This document shows positions 53,667 to 63,853 of a DNA stretch of 64,000 nucleotides, one piece after another. The stretch spans positions 5,655,501 through 5,719,500 of the forward strand of contig NZ_CP009048.1 in assembly GCF_000746525.1 (NCBI RefSeq), in the 5' to 3' direction. The position numbers and the translations under genes are program-made. Within the stretch, counting starts at the first letter, position 1; each line of letters begins with the position of its first letter. The DNA comes from Pseudomonas alkylphenolica (GTDB lineage Bacteria > Pseudomonadota > Gammaproteobacteria > Pseudomonadales > Pseudomonadaceae). The notes beneath the pieces are model-generated. The model was not told where the DNA came from and did not search any database. It saw nothing but the letters and a program-made list of their open reading frames with translations.

Positions 53667-55850
53667 ATGCGCGATGATCTCTCTCTCCTGTTGAACTCCC
53701 TCAACGACGCCCAACGCCAGGCCGTAGCGGCCCCCGTTGGTCGTCAGTTGGTCCTGGCCGGTGCCGGCTCCGGCAAGACCCGTGTGCTGGTGCACCGCAT
53801 CGCCTGGTTGATCCAGGTCGAGCAGGCCTCGCCGCACTCGATCCTGTCGGTGACCTTCACCAACAAGGCCGCTGCCGAGATGCGCCAGCGTATCGAGCAG
53901 TTGATGGGTATCAACCCGGCCGGTATGTGGGTAGGCACCTTCCACGGCCTGGCCCATCGCTTGTTGCGGGCACACTGGCAGGAAGCCGGGCTGAACCAGA
54001 ACTTCCAGATCCTCGACAGCGATGACCAGCAACGCCTGGTCAAGCGCGTGATCCGCGAGCTGGGCCTCGATGAGCAGCGCTGGCCAGCGCGCCAGGCCCA
54101 ATGGTTCATCAACGGGCAGAAAGACGAAGGCTTGCGCCCGCAACACATCCAGGCCAGTGGCGACCTGTACCTGGGCACCATGCGCAGCATCTATGAAGCC
54201 TACGAGTCCGCTTGCCAGCGCGCCGGGGTCATCGACTTCTCCGAGCTGCTGTTGCGCGCCCTGGACCTGTGGCGCGACCACCCGGGCCTGCTCGAACATT
54301 ACCAGCGGCGCTTCCGCCATGTGCTGGTGGACGAATTCCAGGATACCAACGCCGTGCAGTACGCCTGGTTGCGTCTGCTGTGCAAAGGTGGCGACAGCCT
54401 GATGGTGGTTGGCGACGACGACCAGTCGATTTATGGCTGGCGCGGCGCCAAGATCGAGAACATCCACCAGTACAGCGCCGACTTCCCCGACGCCGAGATG
54501 ATCCGTCTGGAGCAGAACTACCGCTCCACGGCCGGCATCCTCAAGGCCGCCAACGCCCTGATCGCCAACAACAGCGATCGCCTGGGCAAGGAACTGTGGA
54601 CCGACGGCGGCGATGGCGAGCCCTTGAGCCTGTACGCAGCCTTCAACGAACACGATGAAGCGCGCTACGTGGTCGAAACCATCGAGAGCGTGCTCAAGAC
54701 CGGCCTGGCCCGTAGCGACATTGCCATCCTGTATCGCTCCAACGCCCAGTCGCGGGTGCTTGAAGAAGCCTTGTTGCGTGAACGCATCCCCTACCGCATC
54801 TACGGTGGTCAGCGCTTCTTCGAACGCGCCGAGATCAAGAACGCCATGGCTTACCTGCGCCTGCTAGAAGGTCGCGGTAACGACGCGGCACTGGAGCGGG
54901 TGATCAACGTACCGCCGCGGGGCATCGGCGAAAAAACCGTCGAAGCGATTCGCGACCACGCCCGGCACAGCGAGGTGTCGATGTGGGAATCGATGAACCT
55001 GCTGATCGCCAACAAGGCGCTCAAGGGCCGCGCGGCCAGTGCCCTGGCCGCGTTCATCGAGCTGATCGAAAACCTTGCCGCCAAGGTCATGGAGATGCCG
55101 CTGCACCTGATGACCCAGACAGTCATCGAGCAGTCCGGGCTGATCATCTATCACCAGGAAGAAAAAGGTGAAAAGGGTCAGGCACGGGTAGAAAACCTTG
55201 AGGAACTGGTCAGCGCCGCGCGCAACTTCGAAACCAGCGAAGAAGATGCCGAACTCTCGCCCCTGGCCGCGTTCCTCGGTCATGCTTCGCTGGAAGCTGG
55301 CGATGCCCAGGCCGACGAACACGAAGACAGCATCCAGCTGATGACCCTGCACAGCGCCAAAGGCCTGGAATTCCCGCATGTGTTTCTGGTCGGCATGGAA
55401 GAAGGCCTGTTCCCGCACAAGATGAGCCTGGAAGAGCCTGGCCGTCTGGCGGAAGAACGCCGGCTGGCCTACGTCGGCATCACCCGGGCGATGCAGCAGC
55501 TGGTGATGACCTACGCTGAAACCCGACGCCTGTATGGCAGTGAAACCTACAACAAGGTTTCCCGTTTCGTACGCGAGATACCGGCGGGGCTGATTCAGGA
55601 AGTACGCTTGTCCAACAGCGTCAGCCGCCCTTTCGGCTCAGGTCAAAAGCAGAACACCAGCAGCCTGTTCGCCAACGCGAACATTCCGCAAACTGCCTTC
55701 AATCTTGGCCAGCGCGTGCAACACGCTGTGTTCGGCGAGGGCGTGATCCTCAATTTCGAAGGCTCCGGTGCCCAGGCCCGGGTGCAGGTCAACTTCGCCG
55801 AAGGCAGCAAGTGGCTGATGCTCGGCTACGCCAAGCTCGAAGCGCTGTAG
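53667..55850 (+). CDS. uvrD: DNA helicase II UvrD
   Basis: 727 residues. Superfamily 1A helicase with Walker A AGAGSGKT (31-38), Walker B DEFQD (222-226), DDDQSIYGWRG motif III and the ARG-type VGITRA motif VI near residue 600. It unwinds DNA in nucleotide-excision and mismatch repair. N-terminal NDAQRQAV is the Q motif. Divergent from the GGDEF-EAL gene and followed by a REP pair. Confidence 0.97.
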   Translation: MRDDLSLLLNSLNDAQRQAVAAPVGRQLVLAGAGSGKTRVLVHRIAWLIQVEQASPHSILSVTFTNKAAAEMRQRIEQLMGINPAGMWVGTFHGLAHRLLRAHWQEAGLNQNFQILDSDDQQRLVKRVIRELGLDEQRWPARQAQWFINGQKDEGLRPQHIQASGDLYLGTMRSIYEAYESACQRAGVIDFSELLLRALDLWRDHPGLLEHYQRRFRHVLVDEFQDTNAVQYAWLRLLCKGGDSLMVVGDDDQSIYGWRGAKIENIHQYSADFPDAEMIRLEQNYRSTAGILKAANALIANNSDRLGKELWTDGGDGEPLSLYAAFNEHDEARYVVETIESVLKTGLARSDIAILYRSNAQSRVLEEALLRERIPYRIYGGQRFFERAEIKNAMAYLRLLEGRGNDAALERVINVPPRGIGEKTVEAIRDHARHSEVSMWESMNLLIANKALKGRAASALAAFIELIENLAAKVMEMPLHLMTQTVIEQSGLIIYHQEEKGEKGQARVENLEELVSAARNFETSEEDAELSPLAAFLGHASLEAGDAQADEHEDSIQLMTLHSAKGLEFPHVFLVGMEEGLFPHKMSLEEPGRLAEERRLAYVGITRAMQQLVMTYAETRRLYGSETYNKVSRFVREIPAGLIQEVRLSNSVSRPFGSGQKQNTSSLFANANIPQTAFNLGQRVQHAVFGEGVILNFEGSGAQARVQVNFAEGSKWLMLGYAKLEAL

Positions 55851-55859
55851 GTAGGAATG

Positions 55860-55915
55860 GTGGGAGCGGGCTTGCCCCGCGATATTGCAATCGCGGGGCA
55901 AGCCCGCTCCCACAG
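55860..55915. repeat. REP pair in inverse order, short spacer
   Basis: TGGGAGCGGGCTTGCCCCGC then its inverse after an 8-base spacer. It begins 10 bases after the uvrD stop and may act as its terminator. Tightest pair in the window. Confidence 0.92.
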
Positions 55916-56027
55916 AACAGCGGCCCTGACTGCAGGCAAAAGATGGAAACATCTTGGCGCTGGTCATGTGTCCTACAACCTGTGCACCATGACGCGCGTG
56001 CAATCCACAAAACGGGAATACCCTTCT

Positions 56028-56882
56028 ATGCAACGTTTTCTTAGCATCGCCCTGGCGTTGTGCATCGGCCTGACGATGAGCCTCGACGCCAACGCCAAAC
56101 GCATGGGCGGCGGTAAAAGCTCAGGCGCCGCGCCAATGCACCAGACCCGCCAGGCAGCCCCGACCACCCCGGGTGCCTCGCCAACCGCGCCAGGTCGCGC
56201 ACCTGCAGCCGCCAGCGGCGCATCGAAATGGCTCGGCCCTCTGGCCGGTATCGCCGCCGGTGGCCTGCTGGCCTCGATGTTCATGGGCGATGGCTTCGAT
56301 GGCATGCAGATCTTCGACATCCTGATCATGGCGCTGATCGCCTTCCTGGTGTTCCGCTTCATCGCCGCCCGTCGCCGCAAGCAGCAGCCACAAATGGCCG
56401 CCGCCGGTCACGCGCCATTCCAGCGTGAAGCCCATCAGCCAACGGCTCAGCCGTCGATCTTCGGTGGTTCCGCTGCGCCAGCCGCTGCCGCCCGTCCGGT
56501 CATCAACGCACCGGCCTGGTTCAACGAGCAAAGCTTCCTGGCCGCTGCCCGTAACCACTTCCAGACGCTGCAGCAGCACTGGGACGCCAACGAAATGGAC
56601 AAGATCGCCGAATTCGTTACCCCGCAAATGCTGCAGTTCCTCAAGCAGGAGCGTGCTGAGCTGGGTGATGGCTTCCAGTCCACCTACATCGACAACCTGG
56701 ATGTGCAGCTTGAAGGTGTCGATGATCGCGCCGACAAGACCATCGCCACCCTGACCTTCAGCGGTGTGTCGAAAACCTCGCGCTTCGACCAGGGTGAAGT
56801 GTTCAGCGAAAGCTGGAACATGGAACGCGCCCAGGGCGAAAACCAGCCTTGGCTGGTCGCCGGGATCCGCCAGAACGGCTGA
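56028..56882 (+). CDS. Tim44-like domain membrane protein
   Basis: 284 residues. Signal peptide about 1-23 (MQRFLSIALALCIGLTMSLD, ANA), a Gly/Ala/Pro-rich segment, one membrane helix (about 75-93 and 100-115), and a C-terminal Tim44 domain (about 170-284, with FLAAARNHFQTLQQHWDANEMD). Bacterial Tim44-like proteins have no established function. The ATG at 56028 gives the best signal peptide; earlier ATGs at 55989 are too far. Confidence 0.88.
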   Translation: MQRFLSIALALCIGLTMSLDANAKRMGGGKSSGAAPMHQTRQAAPTTPGASPTAPGRAPAAASGASKWLGPLAGIAAGGLLASMFMGDGFDGMQIFDILIMALIAFLVFRFIAARRRKQQPQMAAAGHAPFQREAHQPTAQPSIFGGSAAPAAAARPVINAPAWFNEQSFLAAARNHFQTLQQHWDANEMDKIAEFVTPQMLQFLKQERAELGDGFQSTYIDNLDVQLEGVDDRADKTIATLTFSGVSKTSRFDQGEVFSESWNMERAQGENQPWLVAGIRQNG

Positions 56883-56900
56883 TCTTGAGGCATTGCACAA

Positions 56901-56928
56901 AAAAACCCCGGGCTTGTCCCGGGGTTTT
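56901..56928 (+). terminator. Terminator after the Tim44-like gene
   Basis: AAAACCCCGGG and CCCGGGGTTTT form a 7-bp GC stem with a 5-base loop; T runs follow on both strands. It is 18 bases after the stop codon. Confidence 0.92.
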
Positions 56929-56994
56929 GCTTTTAGCGCAGCGGGCTACTAGGGTATAACGCGCAGCGTGTCGTAAAGGTTAGAGGATAGAACC

Positions 56995-57402
56995 GTGGAA
57001 GAAGTCATCGAACAGCTCCGAGAAGCCAATGAACCGGTACCGGTGCCGCTTGAGTTGCCGGACGAAGACCAGCTGGTCGAAATCGAAGAAGAGTTGTTCA
57101 TCAATATTCCATTCGTCTTCAAGGAGTTCCTGCTGACGGTCAGCGACGTGGTCTACGGTAGCCTTGAGCCCGTCACTGTCACCGATCCGCAGTCGCACAC
57201 CTACCTGCCGGAGGTGGCGGCCAACGCCTGGGATGCGGGTGTGCCGCGAGACCTGATTCCGATTTGCCAGGATGGCGACGATTACTACTGCGTCGAAGAA
57301 GACGGCACTGTCGTGCTGTGGTCCGGCGAAGAAGAGATTGTCACCGAAGAAAGCTGGGAGTCGGTCTGGCACTGGGCACGGGATGTCTGGCTGGAAAGCT
57401 GA
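56995..57402 (+). CDS. SMI1/KNR4 (SUKH) family protein
   Basis: 135 residues, GTG start, preceded by AGAGGA. SUKH-type pattern: LPDEDQLVEIEEELFINIPFVFKEFL, then DGDDYYCVEEDGTVVLW and the C-terminal ESVWHWARDVW. Strongly acidic. Family members are often immunity proteins for polymorphic toxins but also occur alone. No toxin gene is nearby, so the role is open. Confidence 0.9.
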   Translation: MEEVIEQLREANEPVPVPLELPDEDQLVEIEEELFINIPFVFKEFLLTVSDVVYGSLEPVTVTDPQSHTYLPEVAANAWDAGVPRDLIPICQDGDDYYCVEEDGTVVLWSGEEEIVTEESWESVWHWARDVWLES

Positions 57403-57421
57403 ATGAGAAATATCCTCATAA

Positions 57422-57444
57422 ATTAATGGCCCTTAGCCATTAAT
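57422..57444. repeat. Palindrome between convergent genes
   Basis: ATTAATGGC-CCTTA-GCCATTAAT has 9-bp perfect arms around a 5-base loop. It lies between the SMI1 and Kef genes, with no T run, so its role as terminator for either is uncertain. Nothing else is visible to 57547. Confidence 0.6.
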
Positions 57445-57547
57445 GTTCGTAGAATCGCCATGCCTTCCTGTGCGTGGCGATTTGCTACCGCTCCATCCCC
57501 TCGGACATTCGAATCGTCTCGTGCAGGAAGCGTCTTTCCCCGTCACC

Positions 57548-59308
57548 CTAGGGGTGATTCTCCTGATGATTGTCCAGCGTCTCCAGCAACGCGATCTGCA
57601 TGCGCGTGTGCACGCGGATGAGCCAGCGCCAGAGCAACGCCGCCACACCCGCCGCCACCACCACAATCAGCACCAGCAATTCGCTGGTCGGCAGAATGCT
57701 CGCCGAAAGTGCCGACAACAGCAGAAAGATCACCAGCAGCGACAACAGCGGAATGACCTCGGCAATCACCCGGCGCACCCGTTGGGTATGGCGCCCGGCC
57801 ATTTCCGGCTTGACGCCCATCTCGGCCAACAGCATCGACAGTGCCTTGAGCTTGCGATAGGCGGCAATCAGGAACGGCAGCGACAGCAGTAATGCTGCAC
57901 CCCAGATCAGTGCCTTCTGCTGACCTACGTCGCTGATCCATGCCCCCAGGTATTCACCGATGCGCGCAGCGAAATAGCCGCCACTGAAAAAGATCGCCAC
58001 CACCAGTGCCAGGTTCACCCCCACCTGCAGCAGGATGCGCCGGATCATCGAAGCCAGTAACGCGCCCTCGCCGTGGGGCTGGATACTGCGCAGCCACTCG
58101 CCGTACAGCGATAACACCCGTGCCAGGCGGCGCGGGACGACCTTGGCAAGCTTCAGCGACAAAGGGTCGGCACCACGGATCAGATAAGGCGTGAGCAGCG
58201 TGGTGATGGCCGATACGGCTACCGCGACCGGATAAAGGAAGTCGCTGGTGACCTGCAGGGTCATGCCCAGCGCCGCGATGATGAAGGAGAACTCGCCAAT
58301 TTGAGACAGCCCCATCCCTACCCGTAGCGAGGTGCGTCCGTCATTGCCGGCGATAAATGCCCCCATGCCACATGACAGCATCTTGCCCAGCACCACGGCC
58401 ACGGTGATGACCACGATCGGCCAGGCATATTCGACCAGCACCAGCGGGTCGATCATCATGCCGATGGCGACAAAGAAAATCGCACTGAACAGGTCGCGAA
58501 CCGGTTCGATCAGCCGCTCGATTTTCAGCAACTGTCGCGATTCGGCCATGATTGCACCGATCAGGAAAGCCCCCAGCACCATGCTGTACTCGAGTTTGAC
58601 CACCAGCAGGCAGAAGCCGAAACACAGGCCCAGCACGGTGATCAGCAGCATCTCGTTGCTTTCGAAACGTGCGACGTAGGCCAGCAGCCGCGGCACCAGC
58701 AGAATGCCGATGACCAGCGCCACAATCATGAACAGCGACAGCTTGCCGACAGTGGAAAACACTTCGCCGGAACTGACCGAGCCACTGACGGCGATCCCCG
58801 AAAGCAAGGCGATGATACCGATACCGAGAATATCCTCGACGATCAGTACGCCGAAGATCAGTTGGGCAAAGCGCTCGTTCTTCATCTTCAGGTCGTTGAG
58901 CGCCTTGACGATGATGGTGGTCGAGGAAATCGCCAGAATCGCTCCCAGGAACAGCGAATCCATGGTGCTCCAACCGAACCAGCGGCCGATCTCGAAGCCG
59001 ATCCAGATCATCAGCACGATCTCCAGGAACGCCGCGATAAACGCCGTGGCGCCGACCTTGAACAGCTTTCGCAGGCTGAACTCCAGGCCCAGGCAGAACA
59101 TCAGGAAGATTACCCCGAGCTCGGCGAGGGTCTTGATCGTATCTTCGTCGTGGATCAGGCCAAACGGTGGGGTGTGCGGGCCGATGATAAAGCCGGCGAC
59201 GATGTAACCCAGCACCACCGGCTGTTTGAAACGGTGAAAGAGGATGGTGACCACACCCGCAACCAGCATGATCACTGCCAAATCCTGGATAAAGCTGATG
59301 GCATGCAC
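57548..59308 (-). CDS. Kef/YbaL-type monovalent cation:H+ antiporter
   Basis: 586 residues. CPA2 antiporter with about 12 membrane helices (1-400, GYIVAGFIIGPHTPPFG, the FLGAILAISSTTIIVKAL segment) and further C-terminal helices. There is no RCK/TrkA-N domain, which separates it from KefB/KefC. Likely K+/H+ or Na+/H+ exchange. Divergent from the thioesterase gene. Confidence 0.9.
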   Translation of the reverse strand: MHAISFIQDLAVIMLVAGVVTILFHRFKQPVVLGYIVAGFIIGPHTPPFGLIHDEDTIKTLAELGVIFLMFCLGLEFSLRKLFKVGATAFIAAFLEIVLMIWIGFEIGRWFGWSTMDSLFLGAILAISSTTIIVKALNDLKMKNERFAQLIFGVLIVEDILGIGIIALLSGIAVSGSVSSGEVFSTVGKLSLFMIVALVIGILLVPRLLAYVARFESNEMLLITVLGLCFGFCLLVVKLEYSMVLGAFLIGAIMAESRQLLKIERLIEPVRDLFSAIFFVAIGMMIDPLVLVEYAWPIVVITVAVVLGKMLSCGMGAFIAGNDGRTSLRVGMGLSQIGEFSFIIAALGMTLQVTSDFLYPVAVAVSAITTLLTPYLIRGADPLSLKLAKVVPRRLARVLSLYGEWLRSIQPHGEGALLASMIRRILLQVGVNLALVVAIFFSGGYFAARIGEYLGAWISDVGQQKALIWGAALLLSLPFLIAAYRKLKALSMLLAEMGVKPEMAGRHTQRVRRVIAEVIPLLSLLVIFLLLSALSASILPTSELLVLIVVVAAGVAALLWRWLIRVHTRMQIALLETLDNHQENHP

Positions 59309-59630
59309 GGCGTGGTACTCCTTACCTTGAGACGAAGGACAAACCGCTACTCATCCCAGGAATAGACTGATTGAGTTGCGGGTACATAGTGTTTTTAATG
59401 TAGAAAACCCACCTTGCATGGGCCTCCTCAGGTTAACACTGCCGCCTTTCGCGAAAAGCCGGTGCAATAAGTGGAAACAGATCGACCAAATCAACGCCGT
59501 AAATGGCACAAACAGCGTGACGGCAAGGCCGCTGTCAGCGTCCCGTCTTTAGATGGGAATCGTAATAGGGGAAAGAAGCGTGAATACCAGTCGCCACCCC
59601 GCCTCAGCGCAACCTAACCGTGAGCACACT
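59309..59630. other. Divergent intergenic region, no gene seen
   Basis: 322 bases between the Kef-type and thioesterase genes. AT-rich near 59385-59420. The thioesterase frame extends to a GTG at 59580 behind AGGGGAAAG, so part of this may be coding. No RNA gene, repeat or clear operator was found. Confidence 0.5.
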
Positions 59631-60116
59631 ATGGAACCTGGAAACGCCCAGCTGTCGATGACCGTCCTGATGACCCCGGACATGGCCAACTTTTCTGGCA
59701 ACGTTCATGGCGGCACACTGCTGAAATACCTCGATGAAGTCGCCTATGCCTGCGCCAGCCGCTATGCCGGGCGTTACGTGGTGACCCTGTCGGTAGACCA
59801 GGTGGTCTTTCGCGAGCCGGTACATGTCGGCGAGCTGGTGACCTTTCTTGCCTCGGTCAACTACACCGGCAACACCTCGATGGAAGTCGGCATCAAGGTG
59901 GTCACCGAAAACATTCGCGAGCGTTCGGTACGCCACAGCAACAGCTGTTTTTTCACCATGGTCGCCGTCGATGACGACCGCAAGCCTGTAGCGGTACCGC
60001 CGCGCCAGCCGGAAAGCAGCGAAGAAAAGCGCCGCTTCCTGCAAGGCAAGCAGCGCCGGCAGATTCGCCAGGAGCTGGAAAAACGCTACCAGGAGCTCAA
60101 GGGCGACACGCTTTAA
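59631..60116 (+). CDS. Acyl-CoA thioesterase (hotdog, YciA/TesB-like)
   Basis: 161 residues. Hotdog fold with [23 protein letters not shown] carrying the catalytic helix, followed by [17 protein letters not shown]. The C-terminus has a basic helical tail ([17 protein letters not shown]). Start at 59631; a GTG at 59580, with a good Shine-Dalgarno, would add 17 residues. Its stop overlaps the pdxY stop by 4 bases in convergent orientation. Confidence 0.9.
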   Translation: MEPGNAQLSMTVLMTPDMANFSGNVHGGTLLKYLDEVAYACASRYAGRYVVTLSVDQVVFREPVHVGELVTFLASVNYTGNTSMEVGIKVVTENIRERSVRHSNSCFFTMVAVDDDRKPVAVPPRQPESSEEKRRFLQGKQRRQIRQELEKRYQELKGDTL

Positions 60117-60985
60117 CAGCTCAGGCGCCGAGCCTCGAAGCGCACCCGTGGATGCACGATGCGGTCCTGGGCCCGCACCAGCTCGAGTTCGTAGCTGGCG
60201 CAGGCCTGGGTTTCGAGCAGTACTTCATGGACGGCGGCGGCGGTGAATTCGAACGCTGCCAGGCAGCTATCGCCCAGCAGCAGGCGCGCCAGGAACAGCC
60301 CTGACGTCAGGTCGCCCACGCCCACGGGTTGACGCGGGAAGGCCAGCAGCGGCCGGCGTAGGTGCCAGCTGCCTTCGGCAGTGACCAACAGCATCTCGAA
60401 ATCATCCGCCCCGCGGCCTGGATAAGCCAGGTGCTTGACCAGTACCGCTTTCGGCCCACGTTCCAGCAGGCTGCGAGCCATGGTCACACAATCTTCCAGG
60501 GACTCCGGCCGGCGATCACAGAAACTGTCCAGTTCCAGCTGATTCGGGCATAACACATCAGCGGCGGCCAACGCTTCTTCAAGCAGAAAGCGGCTGACTT
60601 CGGCCGGTACGATGCAGCCCTTTTCCGGATGCCCCATGACCGGGTCACACAGGTACAAGGCCTTGGGGTTGGCCGCCTTGATCCGCGCTACGCCACTGAG
60701 GATCGCGCGTCCCTGCTCGGCGCTGCCCATATAGCCGGACAACACCGCATCGCAATTACCCAACTCGCCGATCGCGGCAATGCCCTCGACCAGTGCGGGA
60801 ATTTGAGCAGGCGCAAGCACTTCTCCCGTCCACTGGCCATACTGAGTGTGATTGGAGAACTGCACGGTATTGAGTGCCCAGACATTCACACCGACCCGCT
60901 GCATCGGGAACACTGCCGCGCCATTACCGGCATGGCCGAAAACTACATGGGACTGGATGGCGAGCAGATGCGGCGTACGTTTCAT
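60113..60985 (-). CDS. pdxY: Pyridoxal kinase PdxY
   Basis: 290 residues, ribokinase fold. [20 protein letters not shown] near the N-terminus, [10 protein letters not shown] and the C-terminal [15 protein letters not shown] anion-hole motif identify pyridoxal kinase of the PdxY type. It phosphorylates pyridoxal in the PLP salvage pathway. The ATG at 60985 gives [14 protein letters not shown]; 20 upstream residues are unlikely. Convergent with the thioesterase gene. Confidence 0.95.
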   Translation of the reverse strand: MKRTPHLLAIQSHVVFGHAGNGAAVFPMQRVGVNVWALNTVQFSNHTQYGQWTGEVLAPAQIPALVEGIAAIGELGNCDAVLSGYMGSAEQGRAILSGVARIKAANPKALYLCDPVMGHPEKGCIVPAEVSRFLLEEALAAADVLCPNQLELDSFCDRRPESLEDCVTMARSLLERGPKAVLVKHLAYPGRGADDFEMLLVTAEGSWHLRRPLLAFPRQPVGVGDLTSGLFLARLLLGDSCLAAFEFTAAAVHEVLLETQACASYELELVRAQDRIVHPRVRFEARRLSC

Positions 60986-61103
60986 GCAAGACTTCCGAAG
61001 CAGTGAATTGAAAGACAAGACGCGCAGTATGGCGTCAAATGCCACCTGTACGACAGAGCGGGGAGGCAGTTAAGCTGAGCGTACTTCGTTGGAGTAAATG
61101 TAA

Positions 61104-61496
61104 ATGCTGACCCTGGGTAATCTCTCCGTGCTGATGCTGCTGGCTACAGCTGGCGCCTGGCTGTGGCACAACCACGGATTGCGTGAAAAGGCCCTGGAAC
61201 GGGTCAAGCAGCACTGTGCAAAACTCGATCTGGAACTGCTCGATGGCAACGTGGCGCTCAAGCGCATCGGTTTTGTCCGCGACGCCCAGGGTCGCAAGCG
61301 CCTGGCCCGTGTGTATAACTTCGAGTTCACCGTCACCGGTGAGCAGCGCCACCCGGGCACTGTCACCCAGTTTGGCGCCCATAGCATGCAGATCGAACTG
61401 GCGCCCTACCCGTTCGAAATCAAACCGGCACAGCATGCTGACAACGTCATCGAAATGAATCAGTGGCGCCAGGACCATAACCGCTGGCGTAACTAG
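61104..61496 (+). CDS. DUF3301 membrane-anchored protein
   Basis: 130 residues. N-terminal helix (about 5-22) followed by the DUF3301 signature: REKALERVKQHCAKLDLELLDGNVALKRIG, then YNFEFTVTGEQRHPG. Found in gamma-proteobacteria, function unknown; the protein is anchored with the bulk in the cytoplasm or periplasm. Its stop overlaps that of the convergent CobW gene (CTAG). Confidence 0.9.
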   Translation: MLTLGNLSVLMLLATAGAWLWHNHGLREKALERVKQHCAKLDLELLDGNVALKRIGFVRDAQGRKRLARVYNFEFTVTGEQRHPGTVTQFGAHSMQIELAPYPFEIKPAQHADNVIEMNQWRQDHNRWRN

Positions 61497-62464
61497 AGCC
61501 GGCAAGCCTGCATGGCTTGCTGCAGCAGCTTTTGATCCTGTGCGCTGGTGAAAATCAGCTCGATGCGCGAGTCACGACGCCATTCGCTGGGTTGCCAGTG
61601 CAGATCGCCCTGCCCGCCTACCGCGTTGATCGACTGCCAACCTTGCGGGCTGTGGATAACCAGTTTGGCCCGGCGCCAGTCGAAGTCACGCAGCAACTGT
61701 TCGAGACGCGAACGTTCGAACCTCTGCTGCGGATGCCAGCGCCAGCCGATACTCCAGCCCTCGGCAGCGTCCTGAATGCTGCAGATTGGCTCCTGTGGAT
61801 TTATCCACAGGGCCGCCGTAGGCCCGGTTGTATTGGGCAAAACCAGCTTATCCACAGACGCGGTTTCACCCGGTGCAAACACCTGGGTGGGCAACTCCGA
61901 TAACGGCAATCGCCCCTGTTCGGTCCAGTACAGCGGCTGACGGGGCAGCTGTGAAGTTATCCACAAGCGCTTTTCATCATCAAGCCCTTGGGATTTATTC
62001 AGCACCAGCAGGCCTGCGTCGGCCAACGCGTCCTGCTGCGCCTCAGGTAAAGCACTGCCCGCTGCAAGTTGCTCGGCATCCAGCACCATGACCGCTGGTT
62101 GTACAGCCAATACCCCACGCCATGGCGGCTGCCGAAGTTGCTCCAGCAATTGCAGTGGATGCCCCAACCCCGAAGGTTCGATAAACAACCGGTGCGGTTT
62201 AGCTTTGCGCAGTAAACGCCCCAGTCCGACCTGAAAAGGCGCACCGTTGACGCAACACAGACAGCCACCCGCCACCTCGCCCATGGCGATACCCTGATCA
62301 TCGGTACTCAGCAACGCCGCATCCAGGCCGATCTGACCGAACTCGTTGATCAGAATGGCCCAGCGCTCGTTTACCGGTCGCTGGGCCATTAGCTGACGGA
62401 TAAGGCTGGTTTTGCCGGCCCCCAAAGGTCCGGCAATAACGTGGGTAGGGATGTTCTGCAGCAT
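61493..62464 (-). CDS. CobW-family GTP-binding protein (COG0523)
   Basis: 323 residues. G3E GTPase: Walker A GPLGAGKTS (12-20), the metal-site cysteines in GGCLCC (about 67-72), the switch EPSGLGHP, and NKSQG (NKxD-like) near 155. C-terminal CobW-C domain is short. Such proteins are metal chaperones or insertases. It is 55 bases after zigA on the same strand, with no Zur site of its own, so probably cotranscribed. Four DnaA boxes lie in its 3' half. Confidence 0.92.
   Translation of the reverse strand: MLQNIPTHVIAGPLGAGKTSLIRQLMAQRPVNERWAILINEFGQIGLDAALLSTDDQGIAMGEVAGGCLCCVNGAPFQVGLGRLLRKAKPHRLFIEPSGLGHPLQLLEQLRQPPWRGVLAVQPAVMVLDAEQLAAGSALPEAQQDALADAGLLVLNKSQGLDDEKRLWITSQLPRQPLYWTEQGRLPLSELPTQVFAPGETASVDKLVLPNTTGPTAALWINPQEPICSIQDAAEGWSIGWRWHPQQRFERSRLEQLLRDFDWRRAKLVIHSPQGWQSINAVGGQGDLHWQPSEWRRDSRIELIFTSAQDQKLLQQAMQACRL
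61651..61965. other. Cluster of exact DnaA boxes inside the CobW gene
   Basis: Exact DnaA boxes at 61651-61659 (TGTGGATAA), 61801-61809, 61848-61856 and 61957-61965 (TTATCCACA), plus TGTGGATTT at 61794-61802, which overlaps its neighbour to give TGTGGAT-TT-ATCCACA. In the protein these are read as VIHS, LWIN, VDK and LWIT: different frames, so the amino acids do not explain the repeats. Confidence 0.8.
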
Positions 62465-62519
62465 ATGACGTTAGCGGTCCTGGATTTTCATCACTATGCC
62501 TTGAAATCAGTCCATTGCG

Positions 62520-63728
<1,209 letters not shown>

Positions 63729-63776
63729 GATCAGATCCTCATCGGGGCAGGCGCATTCGAACGATGCATTGCACAA

Positions 63777-63791
63777 TGTTATATTATAACA
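63777..63791. promoter_or_regulatory. Zur box between zigA and the next gene
   Basis: TGTTATA-T-TATAACA is a perfect 15-base palindrome with an AT-rich core, matching the gamma-proteobacterial Zur consensus GAAATGTTATAATATAACATTTC over its centre. It is 49 bases before zigA and 63 before the divergent exported protein and may repress both under zinc sufficiency. Confidence 0.85.
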
Positions 63792-63853
63792 ATACAATCT
63801 CGCCAAGCTGCTTTGCCTGAACTCGACCGAAGGCCCCTCGAAGGACGCCAAAA

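Noticed and set aside
55940..55955. AAGATG-GAAA-CATCTT hairpin after uvrD
   Set aside because: Only 6 bp and without a T run; not enough to call a terminator.
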